Part shown: positions 56,636-64,000 of the stretch, piece by piece
Position numbering within the stretch: the stretch's first letter is position 1
Layout: the number at the start of each line of letters is the position of its first letter
Source: Capsicum annuum
Lineage: Eukaryota; Streptophyta; Magnoliopsida; Solanales; Solanaceae
Reading direction: 5' to 3'
DNA: 64,000 bases
NCBI RefSeq assembly: GCF_002878395.1
Contig: NC_061122.1
Span: forward strand, 82,183,455 to 82,247,454
Notes under the pieces: generated by a model
What the model was told of the DNA's origin: nothing
The model's input: only the letters and a program-made list of their open reading frames with translations
Database searches by the model: none
Program-made: the position numbers and the translations under genes

Positions 56636-58635
56636 GGGTTGAGCTTGCCTTTCTTCCCAAACCTCATCACACCTTTTCTGGTCAAAATTCAAGTAAATAC
56701 TCAGTCTTCAACTCCAAACCTCAAGTCATGAAGTATACGATTAGCATAAGCCTTATTCCTACTCTAAGCTACCCTCAGTCTATCTTGAATCACTCTGACT
56801 CTATCTAATGACTTTTGAAGCAAGTCAGTACCACGGGGCCTCATCTCAGAGTTCTCAAACCATCTAATTAGATATCAACATCTGCCATATTGTGCCTCAA
56901 ATAGTGCTACCTCAATGCTCAAATGGTATCTATTATTATACGTGAACTCCGCTAAAGCTAATTATTGTTCCCACTAAACTACAAAATCTATGACACAAGT
57001 TCAGAGCATATCCTCAATAACCTGAATAGTCCACTCCAACTACCTATCAGTTTGAGGGTGGAAAGTAGTGATAAGATTTATCTGAGTACGCAACACCTCC
57101 TACAAATCTCTCTAAAATTAAAAGTGAATACCGAGCCAGGTTTGAGATAATAGATATAGGCACTCTATACAGGCAAACTATGTCATGAATATATATACGG
57201 GCTAACCTCTTAGAACTGAAGGACATCTCAATAGGAATGAAATATACTAATTTGGTTAACCAATCTATAATGAACCAAATACCATCGAAACTTCAGGAGG
57301 TATGAGGAAAACCACTAAATAAATCAATGGTGATCTACTCCCACCTGTACTCAAGAATGGACAATCTCTAAATAAAGCCACCAGGCCTTTGATGGTTGGC
57401 CTTCACCTACTGATATCATAGGCAACGAGCTACATAGTTCTCTACATGTGTCTTTATGTAAGTTTACCAATAGTATTGCCTCAAATCTCTATATATCTTA
57501 GTTATACCAGGGTGAATGGAACATTTGGAGCTATGATCCTCACGCAATATTGATTGAATTAAGTCTCCAACTCTCACAACATAAATGAGACCATCAAAGC
57601 TCAAAATACCCTTAAAATATATGGTAGTCATCATGGAGTCACCACTCAGCACTTGATCAATGATAATACAAAATCCCCTATCTTTAAACTAGCAACTCTG
57701 GATCTACTCAAGTAAGGTAGACCTTGCCTCAACACTAAGAAGAATCCTCCTAGGTATGAAATATCAAGTCGCACCATCAAGTTGGCTAAGGACTGGTTGT
57801 CCCATGTCAACAGCCTCTGAGAAATATAAATAGAAGCTAAGCTGCCCATGCTCACTGCATTTGGCTTAAGGAATCTGCTACTATGTTCGCCTTTCCAGGA
57901 TAACATATATTAGAGATGTCATAATCCTTAAGCAACTCCATCCATATATGCTGCCTAGAACTAAGCTCTCTTTGGGTACGATATTGAAAACTATTATGAT
58001 CAATTTATATCTTATAATGCACTCCATATAGATAATGTATCCAAATCTTAAGTGCAAGAACTACTGCTTCCAACTCTAAATCATCAGTTGGTTACATGTG
58101 TTTGTGCACCCTTAGCTGCCTTGACACATAAGAAATGACTTGTCTCTGTTGTATCAACACACAACTCAAACCAACATCAGAAGTATCACAATATACGGTA
58201 AATCCCTCGCCTTTAATAGAAAGATCCAATATGGGAGTTGAGGTTTGAAAACCCTTATGCTTCTAAAAGATCGACTTACACTCCTCGGTCCATTAGAAAG
58301 GAACCTTCTTTTGGTTTATTCTAGTCACCAGTACTACAATAGTAGCAAAACCCTCAATGAGTTGCCTATAGTAACCAACTAAACCAATGAAACTATGAAC
58401 CTCAAATGGAAATGTAGGCCTTCAAAATCACGAATAGCCTAAATATTCGTTGGATCTATAATAGTCCCATCCTTAGACACCATATGTCCTAGTAATGTCA
58501 CCTAATCATGCCATAACTCACAATTTGAGAATTGTACAAAACTTCTATGATCCCTCAATATTTGGAGCACAATCCTCAAATGTTGTATATGCTCCTCCCT
58601 ACTCCTCGAGTACACAATAATGTCGTTAATGAGTT
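56636..58635 (-). pseudogene. E10 RT thumb, RNase H and integrase
   Basis: Minus strand from 58635: RT loop [19 protein letters not shown], where the first catalytic Asp is Asn, and [10 protein letters not shown]. Then the RT connection (about 58400-58300) and RNase H with TVYCDTSDVGLSCVL-like sequence (58200-58130). 57906-57646 is the RNase H tail linker (SMGSLASIYISQRLLTWDNQ). 57652-57464 is the integrase zinc domain with EDHSSKCSIHPGITKIYRDL. The core is poorly preserved (57300-56950), and the GPY/F region ends near 56636. The linker is of a different chromovirus branch than E2/E9. LTR and chromodomain are missing at the left. Confidence 0.75.
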
Positions 58636-59545
58636 AAAGTCTCCAAAATTATACATCTCTAAAAGTATAAAGTGATCACTAAATGAAATATAGAACCCAA
58701 CTAGGTTGAGGTTGAACCAATGAAGAATAGGCCAAAAATATATCAAGAGTTTGATAATGTAATTGAGAATTGTGTACATAAAAAGGGGGATTTTGGAATA
58801 GTATGAGTAAAAGTAGCAGTTGTTGGTTAAATGGATTGTGATTAGTATAAGTTGAGCACTAGGATTGTGTTCCCCATGACTTCATAACTTCATAGACTGG
58901 TTGTTCTTATCAAACTATCCCAATGTCTTGCATTAATAATCTAACAATTTATGTATTACCCAGCTGTCTCTAAACCTTGGTTTAGATGAATTTCACTAAT
59001 CTTCTCTCGAACTCAGAGTGTCGCATTAATAACCCTTGTTGTGTGATCTCGGGTTAACTATCCTAGTTATAGATCAAGTTAATTAGATAAAGGTTGGTAG
59101 CTTTAATTTACTATTGTTGTCACATTTTCCCCATCTCTACCTCTCTCTTTAGAAAGTATAGATCAAGGCGAGTTCCTAACTTGTCAACTATCAATAAAGC
59201 AATCACAAATAAAGAAGTAACAATACATAAAAGAACACCAGTCTAGAATGACTTTGTACTTAACCTACTTTGTTAATTCATAATGGTTCCCAAACCCTAG
59301 TTATGGTGTTTAGCTACTCATAATTGTAAGAACATACAAATATTTCATAGATGAAAGCATAATGGTGAACTTACAAGAAGAAGTTGAAAACCAAAATCCC
59401 AAATAGATTATAAACCCTAAAAACCAGTATCAATGTTTCCAATATCAATAATGTGTCTCAGAACTCAAAATAATGTAAAAAGTGTGTAATGTATGTAACC
59501 TAAACATAAAACCCTATTGGAGTATTTATAGATCCAAAATTTATC
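58636..59545 (-). mobile_element. Athila-like LTR fragment inside E10 RT
   Basis: Related to the E7 fragment (41100-41400) and the E8 LTR 3' part. It carries a TATA-like box CTATAAATAC on the minus strand (59522-59531). It replaces about 380 bases of RT core: E10 reads PPYRM, DPPELKDM on the right side and resumes at the catalytic loop on the left. I see no target duplication, so deletion accompanied or followed insertion. Confidence 0.65.
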
Positions 59546-60145
59546 ATATCCTTAAGTTCGGGAGGATCCATACGGTAGGGTGGTTTGCTTGACTCAAGAT
59601 TAATAATAAACTCAATATCATGCTCAGGAGGAAGACCAAGTAGGTTGGTATAAGAAACATCAGAAAAATCATTGACTACAAGAACAAAGTCAAGTAAGGA
59701 CTCACCATACTAACATCATGAATATAAGGAAGATAAGACTCGTAACCCCTTGATTAAGTCTCATATCTTGAACATAAGAAATAATATCCAATGACTCACG
59801 AATAATATATCCCTGCTACATAACTAGGGTATGCCCGTTATGGCTAAGGTCAGGGACTTGGTAAAATAATCCATGATTGCATGATAGGGGGATAACCAGT
59901 CCATGCCTAGAATTACATCAAAATCCATCATATCTAATACAATAAGATCAGTCTAAGTATCAGGCCCTCGTACAGTCACAACACACAATCAACAAACCCG
60001 ATCTACTATTAATAAATCACCTAAAGGAGTAGATAAACATAATGTCACAGATAAAGAATCCCAACATAACTCTAACCGCAATGCATAATAAGTAAACACA
60101 TAAGAATAATCAGATCCTATATCAAATAAAAGCAAAAGTCGATTG
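59546..60145 (-). pseudogene. E10 protease and RT N-terminal linker
   Basis: Protease active site LLLLFDIGSDYSYVFTYYAL at about 60145-60085 with the Asp kept, then CLSTPLGDLLIVDRV and LDMMDFDVILGMDWLSPYHA (about 59950-59890), the hallmark of this gypsy protease. The linker DVSYTNLLGLPPEHDIEFIINLE leads to YRMDPPELKDM near 59560. Three or more stops. Confidence 0.8.
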
Positions 60146-61128
60146 ATGTCACACTAAGATCATACCTATAATAATAACATCTCAAGAGTTTACCTCCGGT
60201 CGACTAGGTAATATATATAAATGACCTCGCCAACCACCTATTTAGGCACCTGTCCGATCTCTTATCCTACCTTCTTGAAGACCTACCCAAACATTCTAGA
60301 GACTACCTCAACAACTTTGCATGATACCCCTAGTTGGGGGCAGCACTTCCCTACTCGATAGAACACTCTACGCTACAGGAACTATCACCCCATAATTGGG
60401 ACACTCTCTAGAGAAATGACTAATGGCCCCATAATCATAACATGTCCCAGGTGGTTTATTGTATCTAGAAGATTCGATTGACCTAAAATAACTAACTTAT
60501 CTAGAATACTTAGTATGAACCTCTCAATGGCTGACCACTACTTTGTCTAGAATAATCACTATAACTAGGTTGACATATATAAGTAACCTAAAGTGTGGCA
60601 CATGCCTATAAGAATGACCCCAATGCAAATAAGACTGGCATGGAGGGTACCTAACTTGAGAATCAATGCCTCTGAACCATGAGCAACTTTGGTTCCCACT
60701 AAAACTACCTTGATATCGTATCCTTTTATTGTTGCCCCATTGGGCCTCATGATGCATCTCTTTCATAATCTAGGCATGTTTATAAACCTCGATAAAAGAT
60801 CTACCAATAGTAACCAAATCTTCATAGCCATTCAAAGAGGAAGTTTCAAGCCCTGAATGAAGCACCAAATTTTCTCATATTCGGTTAGAAATATAGATAT
60901 AGCATGCATAGCCAACTTAATAAACCAAACCTTAAACTCCAAAACAAATATGTAACCCTACTCCTATCTTGAGAATTGATCTCTGAGATGATCCCTAAGT
61001 CTACGAGGCATATTTTTATCCAAGAAAACCTTGGAGAACTAATTCTATGTCAACATAAGAGATCCACCAAGAATGGAATCAAGATACCTTCTTCGCCAAT
61101 AGCAAGTTACAAGTTCCAACTAAAAGGT
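60146..61128 (-). pseudogene. gag: E10 gag, C-terminal part
   Basis: The frames 60766-60524 and 60750-60565 show EMHHEAQWGNNKR, QGSFSGNQSCSWFRG, then VRYPPCQSYLHWGHSY. The zinc knuckle at about 60442-60398 reads CYDYGAISHFSRECP, second Cys changed to Tyr. Upstream, LVTIGRSFIEVYKHA (about 60820-60780) fits gag. At 61128 the frame stops abruptly at the LTR end, so the N-terminal gag and the 5' LTR of E10 are expected beyond the window. Confidence 0.7.
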
Positions 61129-63311
61129 TGTCACAACCCAAGGCTACCCCTTAGTTGCGATAACGGTGCTTATGGTCACAAAAGACCATAAGCCAACCCA
61201 TGAGCTGGTACCTACTTTGAGCACTAAATATAATAGCACTGAGATAACGTATATCAAAAATAAGCTAATAAAATACTATAAAAACTAGATACTACAATAT
61301 GAATTAAAACATGTCTGAAATATATGATAACAACTGAGTATACTGAGATAACTAACTGACTATCTAACTAAGTATCTGAAAGCCTCTAAACTACTGTAGA
61401 GTTGATAGGACTGACCCCCAACTAACTCTAACCGACTGAGCATAGAAAAATAATGAAATAACTAAAATAAACAAGTCATGTCCTCGATGGATGAGGACTC
61501 CCCACTACCGCTACTAATTACGCTGAGCTGACTAGGAGTGGCTGGGAAACTGAGCATTTGAACCTATGTAATAAGACAACATAGTGCAAAAAAGATTATG
61601 CAATTAGTACTTTAAATGTACTGGTATTTAAGATAAAGTCTGGCTGATACACATAAAGTAACCGAGCATAAATGCATGAACATGTAAACTCTAAGCATGT
61701 AAGACCAAGCATGAACATATTTCTAAAATAATATGAAGAGTTAAAGATTGAAATATGCATTACTACGTTACTGTAAGTCTAATCTGTACACTTGGTCAAG
61801 CAAACATGGAATGAAATATACTGAAATACTGACTGAAACTGTGGGAGGTATCATATAACTGACATAAACCATGGAAGCTATCATCGAATCCAACGTCTGA
61901 CAAACGTTGAGTAGGGTTATTCTATCCTTGACATCAGTGTAGAACCTACTAACATGATCACTAAACTGGGCCCATATTGGGCAGGGGAAAACATTCTCTG
62001 GCAAGGCCCCTAAACATTAACCTATAGTGGCACGTAGTTTCTAGGGAAGTAGGATGCATTGAACCCATACTTCCCACTCAGTGATAAATCCTACTCCGAA
62101 CTAAAAGACACTGAAATACTAACTGGTGTATGAAATTTTAACTAATAACTGATAAGCTCAGGTCATGGTATTCTGAAAATAATAGTGCATACAGATTTTG
62201 AGATAATTATAACATATAAATTGAAAATGCTCAACATGATCATGGTGTTCTGAATATGGTATTAAAACCATGGTCTAACTGACTTGTTACTTGAAAAAAA
62301 AAAGAAATTACCTAAAACACATAGGTATCGGGTGTTCATATCCCGCCAGCACTAAATGACCATAAATTATGATAACAAGCTCAAAAGATATAGTATGGGA
62401 TTATGGTTCAAACCCAAAAGCATGGACATTTCATCAAACACGTGAAAATCATAAACTTGAACATAGAAATGTCTTAACCATAAGGAAAACAATATGGTAC
62501 ATGGCTAAATTCGTAAATGAAGGGTTTAGCATAAAATTCACTTAAACAAGACATGGAAATGTAACACTCAAATCATGATATGACTCATTCTACTAAGAAA
62601 TACTTAAAAATAGAACTTGTAATTAAATTGAGAAGGGATTTATGGATTTATTTCTCCTTGACCATGTATAAACTCATTAATAAACCAAAGAACGGTTTTT
62701 GGCCTTCATGGGCGAAAGGGACTAATGTAAAAACATCCCATATACCTTAACAACTGAATTCTTGAAGGTTTCTTGGATTGAAAGCTTGAACCTCTTAATT
62801 TCTTGAGAATGAATCTTGAATTGTTCTTGGGGAAGAAATAGGGTTTCTTTGAGAGCAATTTGGGTAAAAGAGGCAAATTATGCCCTTTTGGAAGCCCCCA
62901 TTTATGTTATGGATGAAATAGGGTAAAGGAAATAACTCAAATTCCCTTTGGGCACTTAATAAAAGAACTAGGAGGGATAGAGCCACGCGCTGCAGAGCTT
63001 AGTTAACTTGAGAGAGAAACACACCATGGAGATTACTCTACTGGAGAGAGAAACACATTGCAGAGGTCCACACTATGGAAGAGAGCAATGAGCTGCAGCC
63101 TAAATATGTTGCTGTACTATTTTGGCCATCCAAACATGTCCCAAACCTCATCCAAAAATCTCGAAACTCACCCGAAACATACTTTGAACAACCCAGATCA
63201 TGAATCAACTCAAAAATCGATGTCTCAACACTTAGTGAACATTCCAAGGCTTGGACCCTTTAACATGCCACTGTGAGCTGAATTGGGCTAAGATTAATAT
63301 GGGGTATTACA
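61129..63311 (-). mobile_element. E11 3' LTR (minus strand)
   Basis: 2183 bp, starting TGTAATACCCCATATTAATC at 63311 and ending GGGTTGTGACA at 61129. The polypurine tract is on the right (63312-63322, minus GGGGGGGATAT), so this is the 3' LTR of the element continuing to the right. No primer site follows its left end; E10 gag does. It is the same family as the E9 LTR, in opposite orientation. A patch with CTGCAGAGC and ACACATTGCAGAGGTCCAC words lies at 62985-63090. Confidence 0.85.
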
Positions 63312-63574
63312 ATATCCCCCCCGTGGAACATTCATCCTCGAATGAGACTAGTTTAGCTGAAAATACTGAGAAAATTGAGATCATATACTAAACATGCATG
63401 ACTTGAAACGTGGTTACATAATTGAGTATGAAACATGATATATTAACTGAACTGATTTTGTGAATGCATGCAGTGACATAGTATAGGTTATATAGATGAG
63501 ATTGAGAATGGAAAAGAGACAATCTAAGAAAAGTCATTACCGCAAGCTAGATTTGGGTTTAGGGAGAAAATATG
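63312..63574 (-). other. E11 polypurine tract and 3' UTR
   Basis: On the minus strand a non-coding tail runs to ATTCGAGGATGAATGTTCCA and a G-run, as in E9. No gene. Confidence 0.8.
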
Positions 63575-64000
63575 AGGGTGCTTGGTTCGTATATCTATTT
63601 CTACTTCCCAAGTGGCGCCCTCAATAGACTTATTCTGCCAAAGAACATTAACCAAGGAAACTTCTTTTTTCTTAGTCTACGGATTTGATGATCAAGTATA
63701 TCAACTGGAACTTCTTCGTAGGAAAAGCTATCCTTAATGTTCGTACCTTCTAGAGGAACAACTATAGTTTAATCACCAATACACTTCTTCAACAAAGAAA
63801 CATGGAACACTGGATATACTGATGTAAAATCTGTAGGTAACTCTAACTCATAAGCTACCTTCCCAAAATAACTTAATATCCTATACGGACCAACACAGTG
63901 GGGACGGAGCTTCCCTTTTTGCCAAATCTCTTCACTCCCTTCATAGGCAAAATTTTCAAATACACCAAATCACCAACGTTAAACTAAATATCTCTTCTCC
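63575..64000 (-). pseudogene. E11 integrase C-terminus and chromodomain (runs off window)
   Basis: Minus strand from the edge: VYLKILPMKGVKRFGKKGKL, GPYRILSYFGKVAYELELP, VYPVFHVSLLKKCIGD, then the chromodomain FSYEEVPVDILDHQIRRL, VNVLWQNKSIEGATWEVE, KHPHIF. Few lesions (one stop after CIGD where Trp or Cys is common, and apparent frame shifts), so E11 is among the youngest elements here. It is of the same type as E2 and E9. Confidence 0.85.

Noticed and set aside
1..64000. Endogenous pararetrovirus or Ty1/copia content
   Set aside because: All RT blocks seen are Ty3/gypsy-like, followed by gypsy integrase; I found no movement or coat protein motifs and no copia-type domain order.
1..64000. 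tRNA genes, rRNA genes or CRISPR arrays
   Set aside because: tRNA-like words are primer-binding sites next to LTR ends; the tandem arrays have dyad LTR modules and no spacer-repeat structure.

Overview
This window looks like plant nuclear heterochromatin: AT-rich, without a recognisable host gene, and built almost entirely from decayed, nested Ty3/gypsy LTR retrotransposons. Two lineages alternate. One is chromovirus-like (Tekay/Del type): initiator-Met-tRNA primer site, pol ending in a GPY/F module plus chromodomain, LTRs of about 1.9-3.9 kb starting TGTAATACCCC, TGTAAGACCCC or TGTAATGACCC. The other is Athila-like: primer site of the TGGCGCCGTTGCCGGGGA type, protease with a CDLGAS-type motif, a long 3' untranslated part, and a TTGGGAGGCAACCCAA signature after integrase. 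The repeat styles suggest a large-genome Solanaceae plant such as pepper, but that is inference from memory of the families. I see no tRNA, rRNA, CRISPR or bacterial-type gene.

Layout, left to right: 1-150, plus-strand RNase H scrap; E1 (minus, 152-5064), a chromovirus end with a long LTR; 5065-9180, a related minus LTR split by a solo LTR (6387-8798, target duplication ATAAT); E2 (plus, 9181-15150), a chromovirus with truncated 5' LTR, primer site, degenerate gag-pol and complete 3' LTR; E3 (minus, 15371-22786), an Athila-like element with gag and protease but no RT or integrase; E4 (plus, 23361-34189), an Athila-like non-autonomous element with a plant-transposon-protein-like ORF, whose 3' LTR is split by another solo LTR (31063-33337, duplication ATTTC). 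E4 sits inside E5 (minus; 22787-23360 and 34195-36346), an Athila-like 3' end with integrase.

E6 (minus, 36940-41070) is a chromovirus from gag to LTR start. E7 (minus, 41095-44381) is an Athila-like piece with a second plant-transposon-type ORF. E8 (plus, 44382-52110) is the best preserved Athila-like gag-pol, with 93-bp tandem arrays near both ends. E9 (plus, 52327-56545) is the 3' half of a chromovirus with its 3' LTR. E10 (minus, 56636-61128) is a chromovirus broken by an LTR fragment in RT. E11 (minus, 61129 to the window edge) appears inserted in E10 gag. A 205-bp sequence occurs twice, inverted, at 36347-36552 and 52115-52319.

No element looks autonomous: stops, frameshifts, catalytic changes and deletions are everywhere. 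The most interesting signals are non-coding. LTRs of several different families each carry a patch of short dyad-symmetric words, repeated as modules, with a different word in each family. The 205-bp inverted pair, the LTR-body-LTR-body arrangement of E3/E5 and the gag-protease-only E3 also merit follow-up. Boundaries come from reading by eye; those with target duplications or PBS/PPT marks are firm, others approximate.
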